Source of the DNA: Cryptomeria japonica
Taxonomy: Eukaryota; Streptophyta; Pinopsida; Cupressales; Cupressaceae
Direction of reading: 5' to 3'
DNA length: 64,000 nt
Assembly (NCBI RefSeq): GCF_030272615.1
Contig: NC_081408.1
Span: 64,228,614 to 64,292,613 of the forward strand
The position numbers and the translations under genes were made by a program. Position 1 is the stretch's first letter. Each line of letters opens with the position of its first letter. The notes beneath the pieces were generated by a model, which did no database searches, was not told the DNA's origin, and saw nothing but the letters and a program-made list of their open reading frames with translations. This document shows, piece by piece, positions 1-11,843 of this stretch.

Positions 1-1124
1 TTGGTTTCTGGTTGGTTTGGATCCGGCATAATCCGGTGGGATCTGGTATGATTTGGCTATGGAATTAACTTTTTCATGATACTCATGTTTATATTCAGTC
101 ATGTGGTTTTGGTCTGGTGATCGGATGTTATCTTGTTTTCTTAGAATCCTAGTTTTTGGTTCCGGTGAGGGTTTCACCGGTAGAGATTTTGATGAAGATT
201 TTTAATGAATTCATAAGTGGTGTTGGTGCAACTTCTGGTGGAGTTTCAAGATGTTGTTGGTGATCATGTTTGAGACTTGGTGGATGGAGATCATTGTTGT
301 AGCGTGTAGACTTATACTAGGTCCTGGTTGGTCTAGGTTATGGACCGGTGTAATGAAGCGTGTGCATTGGACATCTTGATATTTTTTCAGGATGTCTTAT
401 GTGTTGGATATTATTTGTTTGGTCTAAGAACGACATGTTTTGTAATTATGTAATTGATTTATTGTCTAGTGGCCAACCCGATTGTTTATGGTGGAGGGTT
501 TAAATATGATGTAAGATGTCATTATAGATCATCATGGGATACAAATGTTAATGGTCAAGGGAGGTAATTTGCAAATAATGTAATATCATTCAGACAGAGG
601 ATTTGGTTGATCATTTCAGATTGAATTGGGTTTATGTAAGAGGATTTAGTCCTCCGTTATTGAGCTTAACCAGAACTATACCCAAGCATAAGAGATGCTA
701 TCTTTGTAGTTCAACCTCTTCTCTAGATTGTAGTTTAGATTTCTATGTAGTCAGTGAGACTCGTTTTGTGATGAGCCATGTGCTCTAGGTTGTTGGCCTT
801 CTTGCAAGTGTAGGCCCCTCAATTGTAATTCACATACTTACAACAGAAGTATTATCTGACTGTGGGTAGGCTTCCCACCGTGGTTTTTCCCTTTACCGGG
901 TTTTCCTCGTATAAATCTTGGTGTCATGTGCATGGTATTTATTCTATGATTGTTGTTTATGCTTAATTGGTTTAAGTTCTATTTCGATATTTTGTTTAAG
1001 CATTCCGGTATTAATGTTTTGGGTTTCGGTATTAGATTTTTAATTGCTAATGGTTCCAGTAATCTGTGACAATTGATTCACCCCAACTCTTAGTTGGCTT
1101 CTGGTTATTTGAACTGTCTAATAG
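1..1124 (+). repeat. Partial copia-type LTR (3' portion)
   Basis: No ORF here is convincing. Around 745-910 the sequence carries the same R/U5 block as the LTRs of elements B and C: an agtcagtga-ctc segment, a gctctaggttgttggcc segment, then a cttcccaccgtggtttttccc block. Near 1076 comes ttgattcacccc followed by ctcttagttgg, which matches the U5 end of those LTRs. The expected ending (CTAACA plus a tRNA-Met PBS) is missing, so this is a solo or truncated LTR whose 5' end lies outside the window. Confidence 0.6.
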
Positions 1125-1380
1125 AGGATCCTCATACGACCCCATAGGTTCAAACAGATTGATCATATGTGTCCTGGATTGGAAGAAACAGTCCAGCAAA
1201 GTTTGATAATTTTTTGGACTCAAGGCACTTGAGAGATCGCATTGGTAGGGTATGACTGTCGATGTTTCGACACTTTGGGATGCATGAGAGGAGCATGCCT
1301 AGCATAAAACTTCCCACCCAGACGTTCTCATGACATTGGTTTGTTCACATGATGAACCAAATCAATTCTAGTCTTTCTTG

Positions 1381-1560
1381 CAACTTTGACAACAATTGAG
1401 CAACTTTTACATCTTTTATCCAAATGAAGGTAAACTTTGACAACTTTGATGATAATTGAGCAACTTTGACAATAATTGAGAAACTTTTACATCTTTGATC
1501 CAAATCATCCCAAACACGAGAACCAAAATTTTACCATTGCGAGCATTAGGGTGTTCTCGC
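1381..1560. repeat. Degenerate short tandem repeats
   Basis: Variants of a caactttgacaataattgag unit recur about five times, mixed with two copies of acttttacatctttgatccaaat. The rest of 1125-2072 shows no gene. The repeats may be the remnant of a minisatellite or of an LTR. Confidence 0.45.
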
Positions 1561-1599
1561 ACCACACACATATTATTGTTTATATTCATATTGTCTATT

Positions 1600-1900
1600 T
1601 TTGTTGAACTTATATTCATATTGTTGATTACATAGGCAAATATTCATTTAAATTTATAAAAAGGCAACCGCCAAATATAGTGAATACATAATAATGAACT
1701 AAATACAAGGAGTTTTGTAGGGTTAATTCAATATTTTAGAAATTTATCAAATCATATTCCATGATTGCAATATTTTATATCATAGATTTTTGTTGTTTAT
1801 ATTCATATTGTTGATTACATAGGCAAATGATCAATTAAATTTATAAAAGGAAAACCATGAAATACAATGAATACACAATAATGAACTCAGTACACATTTA
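1600..1900. repeat. Direct duplication, about 190-bp spacing
   Basis: About 85 bp beginning ttatattcatattgttgatt near 1609 recurs near 1798 with substitutions, running through the aggcaaat, ttataaaa and aataatgaact blocks. A short TA run lies at 1921-1936. No coding potential is seen. Confidence 0.5.
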
Positions 1901-2072
1901 CTGGATCAAATATCAATATTTATATATATATATATAAAAGGCATTTCTGCCAAGTCAATACAAGTATTACAAAAAAGTGGCATATGCCATGTCCAAATCG
2001 ATATACAATAAAAATGTAGAATATATCTACATGTATTGGTCATTATGTGACCACAACTAACACTATATGATC

Positions 2073-3841
2073 CTAAACCTGTGGTGGATCATTAAAATTG
2101 AGCCTCTTCGATGCAGTACACAGCTCTGTAGATGGCTGCAAAACCACAATTCAAAAACGGAGTTAGAATTATTTTGTAGAAAATAGTTCACAATTAACAA
2201 CATAACTATGCATTTAACTATAATTCCTTTGCAATTGAAATGTATGTTACCTCATCAGCTGATCTTGGAGCTAATGTCTACGCTCTCCTCTCCTTGTCAC
2301 TCTTAGGAGTTTTCTTGAAGACAAACTTAAAAGGATCCACATTATGGCCGAACCGTGAAGGGGTCTATTGTAGATTAAATGTACAATTAATACAATGTAC
2401 TAACATAAATACATCAAAAATACTTAAAAGCTATAATATAGAGAACAATGACGTACTGGTGCCTGAGATGCTTCTGCAATGGACTAAGGATGTCTCACCA
2501 TTGATGGAGAAACTATCTCTATTACCTATACAAAAAATGATCAAAGATTACATACAATTAATATAATGATAAGTATTGTAGGTTAAAAATAATTAATGTA
2601 ATATATCAAACAAAAGTGTACTGGATCCTGAGATGCTTCTCCAGTGCACAGAGGAGGGCTCGTCATTGATGAAGCAGCTATGGACATTTCCTGTATGAAA
2701 ACAATGTAAGATTATAACTTATCACAAGTTCACATGTACACGTGCATATAATCATGAAATCAAGAAAATAAAGTAGAGATACATACCTCCGCCATCTCTA
2801 GATCCACGGATGAATCAGGTGCATTCAACAAATCCATATAGCTCAATGGTCGTTGTACATGTAAAATAGACAAAAAAACACTAATCAATCTACAAACCCC
2901 AACTAAGACTTGATTTCAACATTTTCAAGCAATTGTAGAACTAAAAATGTGTTCAATTACATTCTTCCCATGTTTTGGCATCTGCGAGGAATTTTTTTTC
3001 TTAGGATGAGGCCTAGACACGGAGGGGGTACCCTTAAAAAATAAAATTAACATGAGATATTAGTACAGATAATATGTTAAACATAATTTAAAAAATCTAA
3101 ATTGAAATGACTTGCATATTCCATCAAAACAATACATAGAAAGGTTGTACAAAATATGAATATACCATATAGCCTTGTAGGCCAAAATCGATCATTGAGA
3201 GCATGATGTCATCAATCTGGGACATTTGGTCCCTTGTCAATACCTACAAACCAAAAATTGGACCAAGAATTAAAGATAGTATATCTTGTAGTTTTTTTGA
3301 AATCAAAGTGTACTATTCTATTTTAACATGTTAAAAAATTAATACCTCAGGCATCAAAGTTGTTGTTGTAATAACTGCGAGAGGAGTATGGGATACTACT
3401 GCTACATCCTGAAATGCATATTAATTGTCTCAATTTAAATAGATGTATAAATGAAAATTCATTTATGCAATTACAAATTTAAAGTGACTGATAAATAAAA
3501 TGCTATGAATTCAAATCAACACACCTATGTCTCTCACTGATGGGCAAACACCATGTCCATCAACTCCTCTGTTAGCACCAAATCCTCAGTCATGTGGGCC
3601 TAGCATCTACTCCTATAATCCATGCATAAATGAGATGTGGTTCCATCTGCAATGGCCACGTCATCCGTCCTTGATTAATGGGCTCTCTATCACCACATGG
3701 AGCAACGTAACTAATTGCTCATCATATAGTACAATAGGGTGTGCTAACGATGTCCCCTATTGGATGATGGCACCATTCAATTTTGTGGCCACCTGAAGAG
3801 TCTGTAGCTCCATTGACTCTTTCAGCTCTACTGGGAAAGCT
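2073..3841 (-). pseudogene. 3' half of a decayed multi-exon gene, family unknown
   Basis: Read on the minus strand, this stretch contains a run of short coding blocks bounded by AG and GT: 3525-3830, 3346-3408 (63 bp), 3166-3243 (78), 2961-3032 (72), 2787-2852 (66), 2622-2690 (69), 2457-2525 (69), 2251-2364 (114) and 2073-2135 (63, ending in TAG). All blocks after the first are multiples of three and read in phase 0. The 2622-2690 and 2457-2525 blocks are duplicates (both contain GEAS/AEAS followed by Q). Decay is visible as TAG codons in 2457-2525 and 2251-2364, several stops in the first block, and an acceptor reading AA instead of AG at 2853. I do not recognise the protein; the C-terminal part is Ser/Pro/Lys-rich. 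A domesticated or DNA-transposon gene is possible. The exon model is inferred by eye. Confidence 0.42.
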
Positions 3842-3846
3842 TGATG
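3842..3846. other. Target-site duplication of element E1 (left)
   Basis: TGATG directly precedes the left LTR. The identical pentamer follows the right LTR at 11839-11843. Confidence 0.9.
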
Positions 3847-4977
3847 TGTTAGGCCCAATATGGAAAGCTAATGTACTAAGAGGGGAGGGGTGAATCAGTA
3901 CTCCAAATTCTTGAATAATAACTTTACTGTAATTCATAAACAGAATAGTGCAATAACATAAAATAAAGTTAAAACAAATAGATAACAATCATACATGATT
4001 CACTCCATAACACATATACTTTGGTTATTAGAAACTGTTGGTTAGAGAGAAAAACTGTGGTGGGGATGGTACACACAACTTCACTACTGCAATAATAAAG
4101 AGTGCTCGGTTAGAGCTACATTTTAGCTATTTCTGATAGCTTACCCTATTAGGAGTAACAAGATCTATTAGATCTACCTTGCTAAAGGATTTTACAACAT
4201 TTAATTTGAATGTTGCACCTGGTTAGAGGCTTTACAATTTATAGACTTGATTAGAGTCTTTTACCTTGTTAAAGGTTTCTCTTACAACTTCACAATATTA
4301 CAATAAAATCATTACAAATATCTACAACTTTCCATCTGAAATATTATAGTAGATTCTATGTGCTTAGAATAGATTACCTTTCTTATAGCATACCTCGGTA
4401 ACCCATATAGTAACTCGGTAAACCCTTCTATTTACTCTGTTCTTCGACTGTTCTCTGAAAACCTTCTTGGTGACCTCTGTGTCTTTGTAACAGTCTTCTT
4501 ACACGCATATATACACCCTTAACTCATGTTGTATAAATAGATCTCTTAAGACAGTGATCCAATTCATTGCTTCAATCTTACAAACAAGATTCCTCAAATG
4601 AATAACTATACAAAATATTTCATCGGTTAGATTGATCTCAAAATCATACACAATCTTCTAGTGCAATTTCCAATGTAATAACGGTTAGATGTGCCTTGAT
4701 CTTATAACACATTTTCATATGCATGTCCAAGTTCAATGTATATGGTAACATGTTTCACTCGGTGTGTCATCTTTGTTGCTCGGTAGTCATAAAAAGATAC
4801 TCGGTAGACATCTTGGTGTATATTGCATTCTGTGACTGCTTTCCTCTGTAAATAACTAGACTGTGCATACCGACTTCTCTATGTATACCGACTGCATGAT
4901 TCGGTAGTGTTAACTGACTAGAGTATATAGTATGACTTTGAATATAAAAACTAATGGCAATTTGATAAGTAGTGACA
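3847..4977 (-). repeat. E1 3' LTR
   Basis: On the plus strand it begins TGTTAGGCCC and ends GTGACA, so on the element's strand it is TG...CA. It matches 10688-11838 nearly throughout. The right copy has about 14 extra bases near 11608-11625 and a short insertion near 10750. TCGGT/ACCGA pentamers are frequent. Confidence 0.9.
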
Positions 4978-4990
4978 ATCTCCCCTTTTG
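4978..4990 (-). other. E1 polypurine tract
   Basis: On the minus strand AAAAGGGGAGAT directly precedes the TGTCACTAC start of the 3' LTR. A second, similar purine run lies at 5340-5350. Confidence 0.8.
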
Positions 4991-5229
4991 ACATTAGTTG
5001 AGATGTTTGACAAAAACTACTTTTAAAGTCATAACTCAAAAATCTATATACTTGCAAAATGACTATACTTAACAGTATATACAATAGTCAATGAAATAGT
5101 ATATTCAGATATAGTCCCTTTATCATTATACTATACATAACTCTGATTTTTGCATGCTCGGTTCTGTGCTTGTGTGCTCTACTTACTGTCCTTGGATACT
5201 CTGCATACTCTACTCGGTATACTCCCCCT

Positions 5230-5350
5230 ATATACAATACTCTAAATATTGTATCAAAACTGTATCACCAAAACTGTATTACTCCCCAAATATATAGTAT
5301 CACTCCACAAATATAGTATCACTCAATATATTGTATTACTCCCCCTTTTT
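5230..5350 (-). repeat. Short AT-rich repeats and an upstream PPT-like run
   Basis: Units like gtatcactccacaaatata recur four to five times in E1's 3' untranslated region. The block ends in a second purine run on the minus strand (AAAAAGGGGGAG, 5340-5350), about 360 bp upstream of the real PPT. Confidence 0.5.
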
Positions 5351-5368
5351 GACAGACATAAGAAAAAC

Positions 5369-8300
5369 TTAATTTCCATCCAGGGGTGGTAACTGATCAA
5401 AAATAGATTTATACTTCTTCCGGGCATCGGTGAGAGTGACAGAGAGTGCATCTTTGACACTTTCCATTAAAGAATTTTGTGCTTGAATATCAGCCAATAG
5501 TGATATTAAGCCATCAAGAGTGCTTCCCTCTTGTGTAGTAGATAGGTGTGTGGCTCAGTTAATCTATTCTTGAATGGATGAAATATGAGGAAGGAATAAT
5601 GTTTGGAGTGTCATTATATCCATCTTGATCTTATGTTCTTCATTTCTTAGTTCCAATTGTTGAGCCATGAGCTGTTGAAGCTTGGTATAAAAATTTTGAA
5701 CGGAATTGGGCTCTGGAGTCAACTTATTTGAGAGATTGGTGATCTCTTTCTCAATTGCATCAGTTTTATTCTTGATATCTTTAATGAATATAGAAAATGT
5801 ACAAAGTTTCTGAAATAAATAAAGAATATGCTTGAGTTGAGGGGACAACTCAGCAAAGAATTTCACAAGTTTGACTTTCCCAATAGCTAGAGCTTTTTGT
5901 ACCTCTTCTATCATTTTTGCAGTAAGCTCCTTGTCTTTTAACTTGCTCAAGTACTTAGATGCATCTACTCCAGATGTTTCTATTTGATTAAGGAGTTCAT
6001 CCAGCTGAATGTGGAAGGCTACATCGGTTTACACTGTAGCTGTAGGTAGCATATCTAATAGCAGTGTCTTCACCTTCTGAAGTACTTTATTCTTCTTTTG
6101 TATGGTCATCTATTTTTCTTGTTCAGCCTTTGCTTTGCATATTTCACCAAAATCAATGAGTGCTTGCCCCTTTAATTTTGATATATCCACATTGGGCAAC
6201 ACTATTGGTTTAGATAAATCAACTTTGAAACTATTCTTTTTCACCTTCTTCTGTTTACCTTTGGTTTGTTGGACCAAGACAATAGCTTGAGAGGCTTGCT
6301 GACCCTTGGTAGGTTGCTCGGTAGAGACAACACTTTGGTCGGTACCTGTAGCTATTGTGGTGTCTCTTGGTGTCTCGGTACTGGGTGTCTCAGCTGCTAC
6401 ATTTTCGGTGCTCAAAGGTGCTTGAGAGGTCTGGTCTAGAGTAGTCTCTTCTCCTGTTGTAGACTTGTGACCTTCAGTACCTTGTGTTGTATCCTGAGGA
6501 GCTTCGGTAGAGACAGGTTGATTGATCGGTGGATAAGGCTGAACTTGTTCTAACATGGATTCACTAGATACAAGTTTTGCATATGTAGTGCCTTCTATCA
6601 TCTCCTACTCTTGTTCCTCTGTATCCATGACATCTTCATCAATTTGAATAGTGTCAACAAGGTCTTGCTCAGTAGCATCAGGACCGTGCTCGGTGACATC
6701 AGGATCATTCTCGGTGACATCAACGATTTCAACTTTAGATTGTTCACTGACATCTTTTATTTTGAAGATTTCCTGCCATTTTGCTTTTGTCTCATTCTCT
6801 ATGTCAATATATAGCCCATTCATCAATTTTAAAGCTCTTTGTTTGACAAGAAATTTTGAATTGTAGGCTGTCAAATGTTCCTTTATTTCTACTATAGACA
6901 TATCAGGAAATAGATGGACTAGACTTCTTTCTCTGATTTGTTTCTCTGAGTCCATTGCATACTTCCACCTGTTATCAATATCCAAGTAAAGTTCATTTGG
7001 AAGTGACTTTACTAGTTCCAATAGAGCTAGCCGAAACTTCAGAAGTGTATAGATGATGGCTTCTTCAATCTGTCTCTTCTCATCATTATTTCTAGTTTCA
7101 TACTTGACATATCTAAAAGAACCAAATCCACCATATTCTTTTCGATTGGCACAAAAGTTCTCAACACGATGTATGTTTACCTTCTTGCTCTTGACAATTT
7201 GGAATTTGTTGGCATCCTTAGATTCTGTATCACTAGACTCTTTTGCCAAAATGAGTCTCCAAGTAGATTTCTTGTAGGTCTTTATTACCTTGGGAGCATT
7301 AACACTCTTTTGTTTCTTACTCGATGATGCAGTTGATGCTCTAGTGTTCGGTCTCTTTGTTGGAGGAGTTGGTAGGGCCTTTGAAATGTCCTGTTTCTTT
7401 CTTTTCAACACTTTACCCTTAGGCACTTCGGTGCTTAGTGTTATTGATGCCTCTTGAGCTTCTGATTCCTCTTCGGTGATGGCAAGAGTGCCTTTGACAG
7501 GTGTAGAGGAAGAATCTTCTCCGAATTTCTCCATTAAAACCTTTATCATCTTTGTTGCTTTCCTTGTAGCTTTGGGTACTACAATGCTCATTTTTACTTT
7601 TCCATTTACCTCTTCATAGGTTCCATATCTAAGCTCGGTAGCATGCCTTAGTAATGAAAGATAGACATCAATTTTTTGTTGTGTGATATCAAAGCCAATC
7701 TCGTAACCCATAGGTGGCAAAGATTGAGTTCTTGGTTCCACAGCATTCACATAACAGTAATCAGTATCTACCTCAAAGGATATATCATCTTTATATTTCT
7801 CCACTAGCTGGGGTGGAATCCAGTACCTGTTGTGCATCTTCTCTTGAAATTTGTTGAAATAATCATCCATTATATCATTGAAATTATCACCTAGCATCTT
7901 GATAAAGTCATTAATCTGATGGGTGATTGGTCGGTGTAGCTCCCAAACTACTTTACCGACTGATGGAAAGAATTTTTCAAAGTAGAAAACCATGCAGACA
8001 AGAAGTGAACCAAACTTTAGTGTATCTGCCGAGTTGTTCTTCTTCAGCTTCCTTATTGTGTTCAAGTTCTCAAACAGGTTCTTCAGTAACACTTCACATA
8101 AATCAATTTTCATTCCCTTTTTCACAATTTTACAGGCTATGTCAACTGCGGCACAGGGTACCCTATTTTCCCTTGCTGATTGGAAGAAACAGTATCCAAT
8201 TACTCTAATGGAAAACTTAAGTTCTGCACCAATGACATTGTTCAATTTTAGTCCTCTATAATCAAATTCAACTCCAGTTAAACTGATTAATTCCTTCTGT

Positions 8301-8752
8301 GATATCATCTTTTGAGCTCGTGCATGATCCTAGATAGGATAACCAGTGATCACATGAATGATATCCTTGGTGATTTTGAATGGTTTCTCTTCTAGCCACA
8401 TGAAATCATCATGAACTCTACTCAAAACAAACTTGATCCATTGGGGCTTGAACACATGAGGATAGGTTAGGGCTTCAGTCAATCCTTTGATTCTGATGTG
8501 TTCATACTTGCTGTTTAATACACCATTGGTACATAGTTCATCATAGGTGTCTCTTATCTCAACATGATCGAGTTCTTCAACACAACATTTGGTGAAGAAT
8601 CTCACATCTTCAACTAACAAGACTCGATCTGGGATAAGTGAAAAGGTGGTTTTGTCATCCAGTTCAGAGGCGACTTTAGGAGTCAAAGTGTATTTCAGTG
8701 AGGGCTTCTCTACATTCTTGACAACTATGGGATCTTGGATCATGGGCGCCAT
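5369..8752 (-). pseudogene. E1 ORF2, conserved non-pol protein of unknown function
   Basis: One minus-strand frame runs 1128 codons from ATG at 8752 to TAA at 5369. It is broken only by in-frame stops, among them those near 8330, 6605, 6110 and 5564, with no frameshift. Landmarks: VLSRVHDDFMWLE at residue ~109, FGSLLVC at ~246, PPQLVEKY at ~310, MGYE at ~347; a Lys/Ser/Thr-rich basic stretch around 420-500; a Thr/Glu/Ser-rich low-complexity region around 730-800; and a helical, coiled-coil-like C-terminal part. Element C's ORF2 has the same motifs at residues ~116, 247, ~312 and 348. I see no signal peptide or membrane segment (against an envelope role) and no pol motif. Function unknown; a structural or replication-helper protein is conceivable. 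Confidence 0.75.
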
Positions 8753-9272
8753 TGTAGATTTCAGGTAAAACCTAGCAAACTATCCTTAGGGTTTGATAGT
8801 TTACAAACGACAGACACTTCACACTCAGCAGATAAAAACAATTTGATAAGATCGGTAAACCAGCTTAACAATGCGATGAGATTTGATGTAAATACCTTGG
8901 ATTCATTCTAAATGAGGTTTGATCGCCTTGATTCGCTCTGCTCTGCTCTTTCGAAAACTTGGTGAATGTAAATGACCATGAAAATGTTTTTAAGTACACA
9001 AAATACCTTATCGGGCTCTGTGCGGGTTAGGTCAAAACATTAAATGCACTCGGTTCACCTTTAACCAACTTACTCTCTTTTTTTCATTTTAACCGAGTAA
9101 CCAAATTTCCTTCATTTACCGACTTGACAAGTTTCCTATAAAGTACTTTTAATAGAATTTCAAACTTACTGATGCATCTTAACTATGTAGATTTTGATTT
9201 TAGTACATAATAGAATAGGAACTGTTATGATTTTAACCTTTAGAGAATGTAGTCCCTTCATACCTTTGCTGA
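8753..9272 (-). promoter_or_regulatory. E1 spacer between ORF1 and ORF2
   Basis: These 520 noncoding bases hold a GTGCATTTAATG motif (minus strand, 9036-9050) and several ACCGA/TCGGT motifs. The matching spacer of element C has GAGCATTTAATGC and a TATA-like box. It may hold a promoter for ORF2, but this is inference. Confidence 0.3.
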
Positions 9273-10625
9273 TTAATTTGGAATAGGTGCACCTAACTTG
9301 GTAGGTAAGGTGCTTTCTTCATTTGACACAATTTCCTTCTTTTTCCAAATCATCTTTAATTTTTCTTTTATTTCTTCAGTGTCTCCTCTAGGTTGATCTC
9401 TGCAATCTCCAACTAAATGTCCAACTTTGTGACAATGAAAACATGCCATACCAAGATTTCTCCATGATCATTGGTTGTTCATTCCAAACCTAATAAAATA
9501 GTTGGCACTAATATGTCCATATCTTCCACAACATTCACACCATATCCTTGTAATGTAATCCCATGGTACTGCTGCATATTGTCGGTAAGGATCTGTGTGA
9601 GTTCGGTAACCTCTAGTGTTTGCCTGGTGTACAGACCACATGTAGTTCTTTTGCTTAAGCCAACACTTCTCAGTACTATATCCATATCTATTAAAGTTTC
9701 TACAAAACCCTTTGAATTTTGCCTTCTGATAGTTGTTAATAGACTTTGTCCTACATTGATTAGATGTGTGACCATATTTATTGCAATTGTAACAATAATC
9801 ATTGGACTTAGTGATATTCGATTGCTTACCTTTTCTGATTTGGCATATGTTGGCAGTGTGACCTTGATTTCCACAGTAGTAGCAAATATGCTTCTTTCTT
9901 TTGATGTTATTCCTTTTTCTAGCTTGCTTTGCTGATTCTCCTCTCTCGGTAGTATGAATTCCTTTCTCGATAGAGTCTTTTCCTTTGTAACCAAGTCCTG
10001 CATCTTTGTTGGGTCTTCTTGTATTCAGTTGCTCATCCAACATCTTTGATGCTTCATAACTCTTCTTTAGTGTTTCTTTGGATTTCTTCTTTGTTTCAAG
10101 TTCATCGGTCAACCTTGATACTTCAAGTTTCAATGCTTGATTTTCATCATTCTTCAAAATTGCTTCATGATTTGCATAACCTAGTTGATCTGTCATATTT
10201 TGTTGAATCCCAGTCAACCTTATGATTTCATCATTTTTATCAGATACCATGACTTCAAGTTGTTGTTTCTCTTTTTGTAGATCTCTTTCTTTATCCTCAG
10301 TCATCCTTAATGCATCTAGATTTTCAGTCATTTGTGTGCCAAAATGTTCATGTTCTCTTTTCATTGCTTTTAGTTGATCAGCTAGTGGTTTGTTCTTTCC
10401 TTTCAATACTCCAATCATTTCTTTAGTCTCTTCAAATATACTGTTCTCAGACGATGTCTCAATTTGTTCCAGTACCTCTTGAGAATTGTGCAAGTCATCA
10501 GATAATCTTCTTCTTACTTTCAGATATTTTTGCATTTGCCTTTGCATGTCTGCAATCACTTGATTAGAATGATCCATCTCTTCTTGCAGATATACAATCC
10601 TCCAAGATTGTTTGTAGCCTTCCAT
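9273..10625 (-). pseudogene. E1 ORF1, gag-like coiled-coil multi-zinc-knuckle protein
   Basis: I start at ATG 10625, just after the PBS, because the longer open frame begins inside the LTR. The frame runs 451 codons to TAA at 9273 with one internal TGA near 9468. The first ~200 residues are a heptad-rich, highly charged coiled coil. Then follow knuckles CYYCGNQGHTANIC and CYNCNKYGHTSNQC, two degenerate ones (CRNFNRYGYSTEKC and CECCGRYGHISANY), and a fifth, CFHCHKVGHLVGDC, after the stop. Five tandem CCHC units are unusual, since copia gag normally has one. The protein probably packages RNA. The same architecture occurs in element C ORF1. Confidence 0.78.
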
Positions 10626-10673
10626 TGATAAGATCTTTCTCTTTAGGCAGTTAAACCCTTTTCCAAGATTCAA

Positions 10674-10685
10674 GCTCTGATACCA
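10674..10685 (-). other. E1 primer-binding site (initiator tRNA-Met)
   Basis: On the minus strand TGGTATCAGAGC lies two bases after the LTR end CCTAACA. It is a perfect match to the plant Ty1/copia PBS. Confidence 0.92.
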
Positions 10686-10687
10686 AT

Positions 10688-11838
10688 TGTTAGGCCCAAT
10701 ATGGAAAGCTAATGTACTGAGAGAGGAGGGGTGAATCAGTACTCCAAAACTTTTCTTGAATAATAACTTTACTGTTATGCATAAACAAAATAGTGCAGTA
10801 ACATAAAATAAAGTTAAAACAAATAGATAACAATCATACATGATTCACTCCATAACACATATATTTTGGTTACGCAGAAACTCTTGGTTAGAGACAAAAA
10901 CTACGATGGGGATGGCACCCACAACTTCACTACTACAATAATAAAGAGTGCTCGGTTAGAGCTACATTTTAGCTATTTCTGATAGCTTACCCTCTTAAGA
11001 GTAACAAGACCTGTTAGATCTACCTTGCTAAAGGATTTTACAACATTTAATCTGAAAGCTGCACCTGGTTAGAGGCTTTACAATTTATAGACTTGATTAG
11101 AGTCTTTTATCCTGTTAAAGGTTTCTCTTACAACTTCACAATATTACAATAAAATCATTACAAATATCTGCAACTTTACATCTGAAATGTTATAGTAGAT
11201 TCTATGTGCTCAGAATAAATTACCTTGCTTATAGCATACCTCGGTAACCCATATAGTAACTCGTTAAACCCTTCTATTTACTCTGTTCTTCAACTGTTCT
11301 CTGAAAACCTTCTTGGTGACCTCTGTGTCTTTGTAACAGTCTTCTTACACTCATATATACACCCTTAACTCATGTTGTATAAATAGATCTCTTAAGACGG
11401 TGATCCAATTCATTACTTCGATCTTACAAACAAGATTCCTCGAATGAATAACTATACAAAATATTTCATTGGTTAGATTGATCTCAAAACCATACACAAT
11501 CTTCTAGTGCAATTTCCAATGTAATAACGGTTAGATGTGCCTCGATCTTGTAACACGTTTTCATATGCATGTCCAGGTTCAATGTATCTGGTAACATGTT
11601 TCATTCAGTGTATATCAACTCGGTGTGTCATCTTTGCTACTTGGTAGTCATAAAAAGATACTCGGTAGACAACTTGGTGTATACTGCATTCTGTGACTAC
11701 TTTCCTTTGTAACTGACTAGACTATGCATACCGACTTCTCTGTGTATACCGACTGCATGATTTGGTAGTGTTAATAGACTAGAGTATATAGTATGACTTT
11801 GAATATTAAAACTAATGGCAATTTGATAAGTAGTAACA
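10688..11838 (-). repeat. E1 5' LTR
   Basis: 1151 bp, direct repeat of 3847-4977. On the element's strand it starts TGTTACTACTTATC and ends GGGCCTAACA. The U5 end contains the TGATTCACCCCTCCTCTCTCAG block that also occurs, in variant form, in the LTRs of D, B and C. Confidence 0.9.
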
Positions 11839-11843
11839 TGATG
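11839..11843. other. Target-site duplication of element E1 (right)
   Basis: TGATG, identical to 3842-3846. Confidence 0.9.

Larger units (their letters stand above)
3847..11838 (-). mobile_element. E1: complete LTR retrotransposon without pol
   Basis: The element is 7992 bp, oriented on the minus strand, with LTRs of 1151 bp (5', right) and 1131 bp (3', left) and a perfect TGATG TSD. A PBS matching initiator tRNA-Met follows the 5' LTR and a purine-rich tract precedes the 3' LTR, as in Ty1/copia elements. The interior encodes two long ORFs: a coiled-coil zinc-knuckle protein (ORF1) and a protein of about 1127 residues (ORF2). I find no protease, integrase, RT or RNase H motifs, so E1 must borrow enzymes, plausibly from a copia element such as D. 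ORF2 is homologous to ORF2 of element C. It inserted in a small intron of the decayed gene around it. Confidence 0.88.

Noticed and set aside
603-788. ORF of 61 codons in the first LTR
   Set aside because: The same block recurs as noncoding R/U5 sequence in the LTRs of B and C.
2240-2566. Plus-strand ORF of 108 codons
   Set aside because: It runs antisense across two AG/GT-bounded blocks of the minus-strand decayed gene and shows no family features.
5369-8752. ORF2 of E1 as an envelope-like protein
   Set aside because: Position after gag recalls envelope-like ORFs of some Sireviruses, but I see no signal peptide, membrane span or fusion segment, and C ORF2 likewise lacks them.
10626-10841. 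Upstream extension of the E1 ORF1 frame (a start at 10841 would give 457 codons before the first stop)
   Set aside because: It lies in the LTR and across the PBS. Translation of a packaged RNA would start after the PBS, so I used ATG 10625.
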